From JAVBLU01 sp031553225 (GTDB lineage: Bacteria; Bacillota; Clostridia; Christensenellales; UBA1750), in the NCBI GenBank assembly GCA_031553225.1, contig JAVBLU010000012.1, positions 1-16,447 on the forward strand: DNA of 16,447 bases. Reading direction: 5' to 3'. The position numbers and the translations under genes are program-made. Positions 6,444-13,784 of the stretch are shown here, piece after piece. The notes beneath the pieces are model-generated. The model saw only the letters and a list, made by a program, of their open reading frames with translations. It was not told where the DNA came from and did no database searches. How positions within the stretch are numbered: the stretch's first letter is position 1; each line of letters begins with the position of its first letter.

Positions 6444-8201
6444 ATGGACCATGCGTGCGGGCCGAGCGCGGCGGTGCTGGGGCGAAACCTTCTGCGCCTG
6501 CGCAGGGCGCTTAGCAAAACACAGGAGCAACTGGCCGAGGAGGTGGGCGTAACGCCTCAGGCGGTCAGCCGCTGGGAGCGCGGTCAGGTTCTGCCCGAGA
6601 CCGCGCAGCTGTATGCGCTCTCCTGCGCGCTGGGGCAGAGCATGGACGTCCTGCTGCAGCCGGACGACCTGCGCCTTTGCAGCGCCGTATGCTCGGACGG
6701 GGAGACCTGCGTGGACGTGCTCGCCCGCGCGGAGCTGTACCTCTCGCCGCGGGGCAGCCTTCCCCCGCCGCGGCTTGCGCCCGCGCAGGCGGCGGGCGAC
6801 GGACGGTGGCTTCTGGCGCTCACCTATGAAACGCCCGCGGGCCGCTTCGCCGCGGCCTGCGCGCTCAGCGATCCGGACCTGACCCTGTCGGGCGGAGCAC
6901 CCCTGCCCGCATCCGGCCTTCAGGTGCTGGCCTGCCGCTACGGCGGGCCCGCGCATGCCCGCGACGGCATGGGCAAGATCGCCCATTACGATTACTTTTC
7001 CTGGAACGGCTACCCCGCCACGCACGAAGCCTTTCCCGTAGACGTGCAGGACGGCGGCCCCTTCCGCCTGGTCATCGCCTACGCAAACAGCCGGGGCGCA
7101 TCCGTGGCCGCCTGCGCCGAAGGCGAGACGCTGGCCTTCAGCGAGGACCGAAACGACCTTGCCCGGCGCGAGCGGGGCGGCGCGGCGCTGCTTGCCGTGC
7201 CCCCGCTTGCCTGGCAAAAGGGACAGGACTGCACCTTCGGCGGGGCCATGGCCGCCTCGCTTGCCTGCATGGGCGTAGACGCGCCCTACGAGCAGGTGAT
7301 GGGGCGCAGCGGCGCGTGCTACCGCCTGGCCTTCTGTGCGCCCAAATGGGATTATTCCAGCGTGGACGGGCTGGTGAGCTACGATTTTTTCACCCCGCTG
7401 AAGAAGGCCTTCGGCCTTCAGGCGGAGATCGTGAGCCGCGTGAGCGGCGCGGAGCGCGAGGCCGCGCGCGCGCGAATCCTTCAGGACCTGCGCGACGGAC
7501 GGCCCACCGCGGCCATCAACCTGCGCGTTGCGCCCGAGTGGGGCGTAATCTGCGGATGCCTTGCGGACGGAACGCTTCTGTGCCGCAGCTATTTCGATGA
7601 GGACACCCGCCGCGCGCAGGCCGACAACCGCGAGCTGCAGGCGTTTCTGGCCGCGCACGAGGGGTGCTTCCCCGTGGACAACTGGCCCTTTCTGCTCATT
7701 CGCTTCTGCCGCCCCGAAAAGCCCATGGACGCCTCCGCCGCCTGCCTTGCCTCTTTGGCTACGTTTGTGGACTGCATGAACGCGCCCGGCCGGGGCTACC
7801 ACAGCGGGTGGGCGGCGTATGACGCCTGGTCGTCCGGCCTTTGCGAGGACGCCTTTTTTAGGGACGCGCCGCCCGAGGACGGCCGGCGCCGCCAGAGCGT
7901 ACACCACTTCTGCCTGATGGCGCTGGCCGACGCGCGCGCCGCCGCGCACGCCTACCTTGCGTCCTGCCTCCCACTCCTCGCCGACGCCGGGGCGGAGCTT
8001 TCGGCCATGGCCGACGCCTTCGCCCGCTCGGCGGCCATCGCCGCCGGCATGCTTGCCGAAGTATCCGACGGCTACCATGAGCCGCACAAGCCCTTCACAG
8101 CCGATGTGCGCCACCGCCACGCCGCCGCCCTTCTGCAGATGAAGGCCCTGGAGCAGGGCGCCCAAGAGAGAGCGCGCACCCTGCTCGCCCGCGCCCGCTA
8201 A
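6444..8201 (+). CDS. XRE-family regulator fused to a large papain-like/BtrH_N-like region
   Basis: The product is 585 aa. Residues 10-70 are a clear HTH_3 domain (LRRALSKTQEQLAEEVGV, TPQAVSRWERGQVLP). Residues about 85-240 look beta-rich, and I do not recognise them. Residues about 255-420 resemble C39-peptidase or BtrH_N folds: QDCTFGGAMAASLACMG (261-277) with Cys263 ahead of a helix, as at a papain-like nucleophile, then GRPTAAINL and PEWGVICGCLADG (364-376). The last element matches the strand that usually holds the catalytic His (HWVVVxG), but Glu365-Trp366 stand there. Residues about 430-585 are Ala-rich helices. A protease function is therefore unlikely; a ligand-sensing or thiol-acyl role is possible. 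The ATG at 6444 follows GGGAGGTG (6431-6438). No signal peptide or membrane segment is seen, so it is cytoplasmic. The fold call is by eye. Confidence 0.8.
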   Translation: MDHACGPSAAVLGRNLLRLRRALSKTQEQLAEEVGVTPQAVSRWERGQVLPETAQLYALSCALGQSMDVLLQPDDLRLCSAVCSDGETCVDVLARAELYLSPRGSLPPPRLAPAQAAGDGRWLLALTYETPAGRFAAACALSDPDLTLSGGAPLPASGLQVLACRYGGPAHARDGMGKIAHYDYFSWNGYPATHEAFPVDVQDGGPFRLVIAYANSRGASVAACAEGETLAFSEDRNDLARRERGGAALLAVPPLAWQKGQDCTFGGAMAASLACMGVDAPYEQVMGRSGACYRLAFCAPKWDYSSVDGLVSYDFFTPLKKAFGLQAEIVSRVSGAEREAARARILQDLRDGRPTAAINLRVAPEWGVICGCLADGTLLCRSYFDEDTRRAQADNRELQAFLAAHEGCFPVDNWPFLLIRFCRPEKPMDASAACLASLATFVDCMNAPGRGYHSGWAAYDAWSSGLCEDAFFRDAPPEDGRRRQSVHHFCLMALADARAAAHAYLASCLPLLADAGAELSAMADAFARSAAIAAGMLAEVSDGYHEPHKPFTADVRHRHAAALLQMKALEQGAQERARTLLARAR

Positions 8202-8247
8202 CCGCCCGGAACAACCCTCTGCGCCGAACGCACGCAAAGGGGCGCGG

Positions 8248-8291
8248 CGCGGGCGGCACGGCGCTTCCCGGCCGGCCCGCCCGCGATTTTA
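8248..8291 (+). terminator. Probable terminator between convergent genes
   Basis: A 9-bp stem CGCGGGCGG/CCGCCCGCG (8248-8256 with 8277-8285) has a 20-nt GC-rich loop and is followed by ATTTTA. It suits the end of the XRE-fusion gene. The U-tract is short. Confidence 0.4.
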
Positions 8292-8313
8292 TGCGGAAAA
8301 CCAGGCCCCCTCT

Positions 8314-10533
8314 CTACCTGGCGGGCTGACCCCGGGCGTATCCCGTCTCCAGCACGCTTTGGCGGCGCGTGTTCTGCACGGAGTTGTCCTGGCGCGCGTA
8401 GCCTTCCTTGGGAACCACGAACAGGAGGAACTCGTCGGCCTCATGGTCCACGCCGCCGGTGAGGTAGCGGATGGAGAAGCCGCCGCGGGAAAACCCGCTC
8501 AGCGGCTGGTTCCAATAGGGCTTGGGGCCCCACCAAGAGCCGCGCACCCGGATGAAGAGCACCAGGGCGTATACGTCCTCGTCAAAGCCGGACACCTCGC
8601 CGTGTACCCGATCGCCCGCGACGCTGGTGATGGTGGCGTGCTTGTCGGCCTTGGCGTACGCCGCTTTGTTGAAAGGCCGCACCGGCGCGGACGCTCTCAG
8701 GCCGCCCATAAACGGGTCGTACCCATATTGCAGCAAAACCAGCCAGGCCGTGGCGCCCAGGTGCGCCCGGCGGTTGTAGCACAGCTTCTGCCCGCTTCTT
8801 TGGTAAAAGCCCGTCCACACGCCGTCGCGGTCGGCGGCGGGCAGGCCGCCCCCAACGGCCGCGTCCTCCAGACGGCGGCGGATGCCCTCGCCCGCCGCTC
8901 CGCCCAGGGCCAGCGCCATCTGCGCGCTGCCCTCGTGCCACACGCCCGTGCCGTTGTCGCTGTAGCCGTACAGCCCGTCCACCATCATGTGGGCGGACGC
9001 ATAGGCCAGGGCCGCGTCGGCGCGCTTGCGCCAAGCCTCGCCCATGCCCGAGAACGCAAGGGCCGCCCACGCCTGCACGTCCAGAGCCGTCACCGAGGCC
9101 GTGGCCCGGTCGTCCGACCAGCCCGTGCGAAAAAAACCGGCTTCCTCGTCGTAGGCGTTGTGCACCGCGCCGGCCGCCAGGCAGGCGAGGTCCAGCCACT
9201 CCTCGCCGTGCGTTAAGGCGTACAGCCCGCCGTAGGCCGCCATCAGGTCGATCTGGTGCTCGGTGGCGGCGTAGGCGCGCTTCACGGACCGCCCGTCGAA
9301 CCCCTCGTACCCGGCCGTGAAGTAGCCCTTCTCCCAGTCCGCGCAGGCGTCGGCGACGAACCGGCCGATGAGCGCGGAGGCCTGCAGATAGCGCTCGTCC
9401 TTCGTCTCGTCCGCCAGGCGGTTCAGGGCGAGCATGGCCCAGGCCATGTTGCCCGTGTCCGAGCCGTCGGCGTACTCGTCCTCGTACCAGGCCCTGTCCT
9501 GAAGGCTGTAGAAGCCGGGCAGCTGTGCGAAGGTTTTCCCGTCCGTTTCCCAGCCCGGCGGGGCGGCCACGCCCCCGGCCAAATAGGCGTTGCGCAGGCG
9601 GCCGGCCGAAAAGGCGCGGTCGTTTTGCGCGCAGAAGACCAGCGCGTCGCCGATGCGGCGGGCGGCGTCCACCTCGCCCGCGGCGAGCAGCGCAAGGGCG
9701 GCCAGGGCGTTGTCGTACACGTAGGCAAAGTTGTTGATGACCGCCTCGTCCGTGCCCGGGCCGGCCGGGGCGTAGCTTTCAATCAGGCGCATGCCGCCGA
9801 CGGGGCCGCCCTCGTAGCGGATGTCGTCCAGGTAAAACACCGCCGCGCCGTCCCGCCGAACGTCCACGGCCCAGCCAAAGCCCACGCGCACGTCCGCGTC
9901 CTGCGGGTCCACGGGCAGCTCATAGCGCGTCCAGGCGAGCGACAGGGCGATTTTGCGGGCCACCTCGCCCCGGCTCGTTCCGTAGTAGAAGGTCACCTGC
10001 TCGCCGCCGGCGGCCCCGCGCGCCCAAAACGACAGGACACTGTAGGCCGACATGTCGCGCGGGGCAGGCTGCTCCAGCGAGAGCGAGGGTTTCCCGTCCC
10101 TCGGCGCGCCGCCGACAAACATCCAGCCGCCCCACCCGGCGGGGGAATCCTCCGCCCGGGCGCGCACGCAGGTAAGGCCGGTGCGGGGGCCCTCGGTCCA
10201 GGCCTCGTCCATGTCCGGCGCCTCGCCTGTCCGCGCGCGCTGGGTAAACTGGTTCGCGCCGTACCCAAAGTCGGCGTACACCGGGCAAGCGCCGTCCTCG
10301 CGGCTCAGCTGGCGCAGAAGGAAGGCAACGCTCTCCCGCGGCTGCGTGGGCGCGGGGGCGGGCGTGGGGCGCGGGGCGGACGTGGGACGCCCGGCGGGCG
10401 AAGCCGCGGCCTGCGCCGCGCTCTTTTTGGGCGTGGCTTTGGGCGTTTTCGTGGGCACGCTGGCAATCCGGTACGGCGACGCGCACCCGCACAGCATCAG
10501 CAACACACACAGCGCGCTTATCATCCTCTTCAT
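8314..10533 (-). CDS. Surface lipoprotein with jelly-roll-like and alpha/alpha-barrel glycosidase-like regions
   Basis: The product is 739 aa. A lipoprotein signal ends at the lipobox LCGC (14-17), so Cys17 is probably lipidated and the protein anchored outside the cell. A Pro/Thr/Ala/Lys linker follows (about 20-66). Residues about 80-242 look like a carbohydrate-binding jelly roll, ending in the typical FYLDDIRYEGG. Residues about 262-610 are repeated helix pairs (NNFAYVYDNALAALAL, DTGNMAWAMLALNRLA, EHQIDLMAAYGGLYAL, ALDVQAWAALAFSG, AHLGATAWLVLLQYGYDPF), as in (alpha/alpha)6 glycosidases. Residues about 630-720 form a beta domain with GSWWGPKPYWNQPLSGF and GGVDHEADEFLLFVVP. I cannot assign a GH family or catalytic acid; acidic candidates lie at 351-359 and Glu425. 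The ATG at 10533 has AAGGAGG upstream. Sugar-polymer processing at the surface is inference. Confidence 0.8.
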   Translation of the reverse strand: MKRMISALCVLLMLCGCASPYRIASVPTKTPKATPKKSAAQAAASPAGRPTSAPRPTPAPAPTQPRESVAFLLRQLSREDGACPVYADFGYGANQFTQRARTGEAPDMDEAWTEGPRTGLTCVRARAEDSPAGWGGWMFVGGAPRDGKPSLSLEQPAPRDMSAYSVLSFWARGAAGGEQVTFYYGTSRGEVARKIALSLAWTRYELPVDPQDADVRVGFGWAVDVRRDGAAVFYLDDIRYEGGPVGGMRLIESYAPAGPGTDEAVINNFAYVYDNALAALALLAAGEVDAARRIGDALVFCAQNDRAFSAGRLRNAYLAGGVAAPPGWETDGKTFAQLPGFYSLQDRAWYEDEYADGSDTGNMAWAMLALNRLADETKDERYLQASALIGRFVADACADWEKGYFTAGYEGFDGRSVKRAYAATEHQIDLMAAYGGLYALTHGEEWLDLACLAAGAVHNAYDEEAGFFRTGWSDDRATASVTALDVQAWAALAFSGMGEAWRKRADAALAYASAHMMVDGLYGYSDNGTGVWHEGSAQMALALGGAAGEGIRRRLEDAAVGGGLPAADRDGVWTGFYQRSGQKLCYNRRAHLGATAWLVLLQYGYDPFMGGLRASAPVRPFNKAAYAKADKHATITSVAGDRVHGEVSGFDEDVYALVLFIRVRGSWWGPKPYWNQPLSGFSRGGFSIRYLTGGVDHEADEFLLFVVPKEGYARQDNSVQNTRRQSVLETGYARGQPAR

Positions 10534-10595
10534 ATCCGCCCGCCTCCTTCATCGTCCGCCTTGGTATACCTCCCGTCCCGCCGCCGCCTTTCCGC

Positions 10596-10623
10596 AAAAA
10601 AAGAAGCCCCGCAAGGGAGCTTC
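10596..10623 (-). terminator. Strong intrinsic terminator upstream of the lipoprotein gene
   Basis: On the minus strand GAAGCTCC-CTTGC-GGGGCTTC (8-bp stem with one G-U) is followed by seven T (10602 to 10596). It points toward the lipoprotein gene, whose ATG is 63 nt further on. It may end transcripts coming from the VOC gene 235 nt upstream, or act as an attenuator. Confidence 0.8.
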
Positions 10624-10857
10624 GCTTCAGCCCGCGAAAGCCGCGTTCGCTGCGCGGCGCGCGCCGCGTCCTGCGGCGAAACCCGGCCCCTGCGGGATAG
10701 CGGGGGCGCGCCCGCCCCCTTTAGTTGCGAAAGGCCGGGCCGCGTGCTTGCGGGGGAAAAACAGCCGCTTCACATGTCCGCGCAACCCGCCCGCCGGCGC
10801 GCGCAGCGAATGCCGCCTATACGCCCGATCGCCTGATGCAAAAGGCGAGGCAGCACC
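10624..10857. other. GC-rich intergenic region without a recognisable gene
   Basis: Together with 10534-10623 this makes 324 nt without a gene. It holds GC-rich dyads, including a perfect 16-nt palindrome at 10653-10668 and a small dyad around the VOC stop. No open frame here has a ribosome binding site and plausible protein composition. No known RNA family was recognised, though a structured 3' UTR or small RNA ending at the 10596 terminator is possible. Confidence 0.5.
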
Positions 10858-11274
10858 CTACGTTTCGCTCGTGCTGCCGATTTCCAGCAAGTTCCCCTCC
10901 GGGTCGGCAACATAAAAGTTGCGGATGCCAAAGGAAAAGGTCATGGGTGCTCCCGTGGGAAATGGCACGTTCAACTTCGACAGCCGCTCGTATTCCGCAT
11001 CCACATCGGCAAAGCTGGGCAGCCAAAGGGCGATTTCAAACGTCTGATTTATTCCCTTTGGAGGGACGTAGTTTTCACCAATTGCCTGAGCGAACCGTTT
11101 CCTGCTGTACATAAACAGGGACAGCGCGCCGCTTGCCGTCTCAAACTCCGCGAAATCCCCGCCGTTCCAATCCGCGTGCAAATCCAGCGTATCTCTGTAG
11201 AACCGAACCATGCTGTCCATATCGCCGGCGTACAGGCACGCGCCTATCTTGACGTCCCGTCCGTTCAAGGCCAT
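10858..11274 (-). CDS. VOC-superfamily (glyoxalase/bleomycin-resistance-like) protein
   Basis: The product is 138 aa, the usual length for a two-module VOC protein. The first module shows MDSMVRFYRDTLDL (19-32) and the second ends with NFYVADPEGNLLEIG (119-133), the DPdGN..E signature whose Glu is often a metal ligand. The first-module His common in metal-dependent members is not evident. Superfamily members range from glyoxalases to dioxygenases and antibiotic-binding proteins, so the function is open. The ATG at 11274 follows AAAGGGGGG. The DNA is AT-richer (one 60-nt line is 47% GC) and less codon-biased than its neighbours. The 227 nt before it, up to the HD gene, hold no gene that I can support and no clear promoter. 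Confidence 0.88.
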   Translation of the reverse strand: MALNGRDVKIGACLYAGDMDSMVRFYRDTLDLHADWNGGDFAEFETASGALSLFMYSRKRFAQAIGENYVPPKGINQTFEIALWLPSFADVDAEYERLSKLNVPFPTGAPMTFSFGIRNFYVADPEGNLLEIGSTSET

Positions 11275-11501
11275 CGCCCCCCTTTATCTCCCAATCTGTG
11301 GCCGCAAGGCGAAACTGCGGGTGTACAAACGCGCTGCGCCGCCAGAGATTTACCCCGGCAATCACAGCACAGAAGGCGGCAGGCCCGGATAAGTGTTCAG
11401 CCGCGCCGCGGCCTCCCGGCCCAACCCCCGCGCTCCCGCTACAGAAAAAACTTATCGCGCGCCCGCGGGGCCTGCGTGAAAGCCCACCCAGCGAAGGCCT
11501 T

Positions 11502-11984
11502 TTAGCCGGATTGCAGCCCAAACTCCATGCGCAGGTTTTCATAGCGGGCCGCTTCCCATTCGGCTATCGGGACATCAGCGTTATAGAGACAATGGTCCAT
11601 CACATCGGCATCCTTGAGCAGCTCGTCATAGGGGCCGTGAATCGTCCGTTTGTCGCTGTGTCGTAATACGGCGGCGGTAATTACGTTTATTTCCTCGTCG
11701 CTGTATGTGCTCAGGTTCTTTAAAATGGCTTGCGCCTGCTGTGCCCCTTTTGCCGCGTGATGATCGCCGTTTCCGCCCGTCATGTAGTAGATGTCATGCA
11801 GCATTCCGCAGGTTGCAGCGAGTTCCACGTTCACGTTTCTCTTCATGGCCAGCAGCGTGCAAAAGCGTGCCACTCCGTACATATGAGAAATGTACATGCG
11901 TAGTCTGTCATAGTTTCCCTCAGGATTACCACGCAAAATCAACCTGTCAATTTCATTGCGCAAGGTTTCCAGCCTGTTTTCCAT
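11502..11984 (-). CDS. HD-domain protein (putative metal-dependent phosphohydrolase)
   Basis: The product is 160 aa. The HD pattern is visible: His34 (YISHMYGVARF), His63-Asp64 (GMLHDIYYMTG), His109 (AAVLRHSDK) and Asp127 (LKDADVMDH), which together normally bind one or two divalent metals. It is a stand-alone domain with no partner domain, so the substrate is unknown; nucleotides or phospho-metabolites are common in the superfamily. The ATG at 11984 has GGGGGATAGGAG just upstream and an extended -10 promoter at 12040-12048. Base composition is lower in GC than in surrounding genes, like the VOC gene downstream, suggesting the two arrived together or have a shared history. Confidence 0.85.
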   Translation of the reverse strand: MENRLETLRNEIDRLILRGNPEGNYDRLRMYISHMYGVARFCTLLAMKRNVNVELAATCGMLHDIYYMTGGNGDHHAAKGAQQAQAILKNLSTYSDEEINVITAAVLRHSDKRTIHGPYDELLKDADVMDHCLYNADVPIAEWEAARYENLRMEFGLQSG

Positions 11985-12039
11985 CTCCTATCCCCCGCAC
12001 GCCAAAATAAGCAACCCGTCGGCCAATCTCTCCGGAACC

Positions 12040-12048
12040 AGTATACCA
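12040..12048 (-). promoter_or_regulatory. Extended -10 promoter of the HD gene
   Basis: TGG-TATACT on the minus strand (TATACT 12040-12045, TGn 12046-12048) lies 56 nt before the ATG. No good -35 hexamer is visible. Confidence 0.55.
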
Positions 12049-12147
12049 CAGCGTACTTTCGGAGGATTGCCACGGGTTCATCTTATTTTCCGAAAACCTG
12101 CCTTGCACCGCGGCCGACGCCGCTCCCGTTCGTGTGCGGCGGACGCG

Positions 12148-12180
12148 CCGCTGCGCCGATGCCCCGTTTCGGCGCAGCGG
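12148..12180. repeat. Perfect 12-bp inverted repeat, hairpin without U-tract
   Basis: CCGCTGCGCCGA (12148-12159) and its exact complement (12169-12180) flank a 9-nt loop. It lies in the 238-nt gap downstream of msrAB on the minus strand. There is no T-run on the minus strand; the plus strand continues with a mixed T-rich stretch. It may stabilise the msrAB 3' end. Confidence 0.5.
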
Positions 12181-12283
12181 TTGCGATTTCTTCCGCCGCG
12201 CGATGCAGGGCGCCGTTCCTAACGCGCCGCCGCGCAAAAGCCCGCTCGTCCGTCACAGGCGGGGCCCCGGAGCAGGGCCTCGC

Positions 12284-13237
12284 CTATGTATATCCGTGCG
12301 CGGCCAGGCTCGCCTCGGGAATAAAGCGCAGCGCTGCGGCGTTGATGCAGTACCGCCCGGCCGCGCAAGACGCGCCCTCGCGCACCAGGTGCCCCAGATG
12401 CGCCCCGGACGCCGCGCCCACGACGGCCGCGCGGCCAGCGCTGCGGCGGTTGTCCTGGCGGACGCTGACGCAGCCCGGCTCCACGGGCGCGGTAAAGGAG
12501 GGCCAGCCGCCCGCGGCGTTCACCTGCTCCTGCGTGCGAAAGAGCGGCGCGCCGGACAGCACGTCCACGTAGATCCCGGGGGTTTTGGGAACCGCGCCGC
12601 TGCCGGGGGCGGGGTGCTCGGTGCCCCCGAGCACGGCCACGCGGTACGCCTCGCGGGAGAGCTTCTCGCGCAGCTCCTCCTCGGGCGCTTCGATGGGCGC
12701 GGGCGGGTAGCCCGGGTTGAACGTCCAGGTCTTGTGCAAAAACGCCGGCCGCCCGGAAGCGTCGTGGTACACGCGGTAGTTCAGCGGGCAGCGCCCGGGG
12801 TAGTCCTGGTGGTATTCCTCGGCGGGGGTAAAACTGCGAAAGGGCCGCACCGCGGTAACGATCGGTTTGTCAAAGCGCCCGCTTCCCGCCGCGCGCAGGC
12901 GGGCAAGCTCGGCCATGGAGCGCTGCTCTTCGCTGTGATAGAAGATGGCCGTGCGGTACTGCGGCCCCCGGTCGCAAAACTGGCCGCCGTCGTCGCACGG
13001 GTCAATCAGGCGAAACAGCAGGTCGCACAGGCTTTGGTAGGACGCCGCCGTTTCGTCAAAGCGCACCTGCACCGCCTCCAGGCACCCGGTGTTGCCCCGG
13101 CTGACGCTTTCATAGGTCGGGTCGGCCGCCTGGCACCCGCAATACCCCGTCACCACGCTTATGGCGCCCGCAAGCGCTGCAAACGGGCGCGTAAGGCACC
13201 AGAAGCATCCCCCGGCAAATGTGGCAAGCTGTGTCAT
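12284..13237 (-). CDS. msrAB: Fused peptide methionine sulfoxide reductase MsrA-MsrB
   Basis: The product is 317 aa. Residues 5-155 are MsrA, which reduces the S-epimer of methionine sulfoxide: GGCFWC (9-14) with nucleophile Cys11, TGYCGC, GNTGCLEAVQV (48-58), IDPCDDGGQFCDRGPQYRTAIFY (78-100) and AEEYHQDY (139-146). Residues about 187-310 are MsrB, for the R-epimer: REKLSREAYRV, PGIYVDVLSGAPLF (220-233), GGWPSF (243-248), HLGH (280-283) and GRYCIN (294-299) with nucleophile Cys297. The Cys of the usual CGWPSF motif, the resolving cysteine of many MsrBs, is Gly243 here; Cys291 or Cys256 might replace it. No signal peptide is present, so it is cytoplasmic. The ATG at 13237 follows AAAGGAGGGG. 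Confidence 0.95.
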   Translation of the reverse strand: MTQLATFAGGCFWCLTRPFAALAGAISVVTGYCGCQAADPTYESVSRGNTGCLEAVQVRFDETAASYQSLCDLLFRLIDPCDDGGQFCDRGPQYRTAIFYHSEEQRSMAELARLRAAGSGRFDKPIVTAVRPFRSFTPAEEYHQDYPGRCPLNYRVYHDASGRPAFLHKTWTFNPGYPPAPIEAPEEELREKLSREAYRVAVLGGTEHPAPGSGAVPKTPGIYVDVLSGAPLFRTQEQVNAAGGWPSFTAPVEPGCVSVRQDNRRSAGRAAVVGAASGAHLGHLVREGASCAAGRYCINAAALRFIPEASLAAHGYT

Positions 13238-13280
13238 TGTCCCCCTCCTTTGCGGCTTTTCACCAAGGTCATGGCTCTAC

Positions 13281-13309
13281 ATCATATTCCTCCCCTGCCG
13301 GGGTGGAAA
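13281..13309 (-). promoter_or_regulatory. Promoter of msrAB
   Basis: On the minus strand TTTCCA (13304-13309), a 17-bp spacer and TATGAT (13281-13286) are present, 44 nt before the ATG. It is divergent from the rpsO promoter. Confidence 0.6.
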
Positions 13310-13380
13310 CATACCGGGCATGTTTTTTTTGCGGTTTTTCGGCGCAAACTGAAACCGGCAAAAAACCTGCGCAAACATTG

Positions 13381-13409
13381 TTTACAACGTTTGCCCGGCA
13401 TGCTACAAT
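13381..13409 (+). promoter_or_regulatory. Sigma-A promoter of rpsO
   Basis: TTTACA (13381-13386), a 17-bp spacer and TACAAT (13404-13409) are present, each one mismatch from consensus. The predicted start near 13416 gives an 88-nt leader. Confidence 0.85.
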
Positions 13410-13473
13410 AACCATTGGTTTGAACCGCGCGCTGCTGCTGCGACGAAGGTCCAACGCACGGCGCGGTGCGCGG

Positions 13474-13499
13474 CGATTCGATAGGAGACGGAGGAATCG
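13474..13499 (+). promoter_or_regulatory. Possible rpsO leader hairpin over the ribosome binding site
   Basis: CGATTC (13474-13479) can pair with GAATCG (13494-13499), enclosing and partly covering the GGAGG Shine-Dalgarno at 13490-13494. S15 represses its own mRNA by leader structures in several bacteria. Whether this leader does so is inference. Confidence 0.3.
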
Positions 13500-13503
13500 T
13501 TTC

Positions 13504-13767
13504 ATGGACAAGGAACAACGCGCGGCGCTGATGAAGGAATACGAGCGCCACGAAGGCGACACGGGCTCGCCCGAAGTGCAGGTGGCGCTGCTCACCCAGC
13601 GCATCAACCACTTAAACGAGCACCTGAAGGACAACAAGAACGACCACCACTCGCGCAGAGGCCTGCTGCTCATGGTCGGCCAGCGCCGCGGCCTGCTCGA
13701 TTACCTGCAGCGCAAGGACATCGAGCGCTACCGCACCCTGATCAGCCGTCTGGGCCTGCGCAAGTGA
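13504..13767 (+). CDS. rpsO: 30S ribosomal protein S15
   Basis: The product is 87 aa, within the normal range of 87-89. Clear S15 motifs: HEGDTGSPEVQVALLT (16-31), RINHLNEHLKDNKNDHHSRRGL (33-54, including the HHSRRGL rRNA-contact segment) and RRGLLDYLQRKD (61-72). It binds the central domain of 16S rRNA early in 30S assembly. The ATG at 13504 has GGAGG at 13490-13494; an in-frame reading extends upstream, but without conservation. The order rpsO-pnp is widely conserved. Confidence 0.97.
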   Translation: MDKEQRAALMKEYERHEGDTGSPEVQVALLTQRINHLNEHLKDNKNDHHSRRGLLLMVGQRRGLLDYLQRKDIERYRTLISRLGLRK

Positions 13768-13784
13768 TCGCCCAGTAAGGTTCG

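Noticed and set aside
6048..8237. A 729-codon open frame on the minus strand opposite the XRE-fusion gene
   Set aside because: It is a shadow of a high-GC coding frame, rich in Arg/Gly/Ala/His without domain motifs, and it covers two recognisable genes on opposite strands.
10653..10668. A perfect 16-nt CG-only palindrome
   Set aside because: It is made of alternating C/G in a very GC-rich gap, where such palindromes arise by chance; nothing ties it to a function.
9256..10836. A 526-codon plus-strand open frame opposite the lipoprotein
   Set aside because: No ribosome binding site, no family motif, and composition typical of an antisense shadow. The lipoprotein frame has a lipobox and coherent domains.
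11141..11542. A minus-strand frame between the HD and VOC genes
   Set aside because: It overlaps both real genes out of frame and has no supported start.
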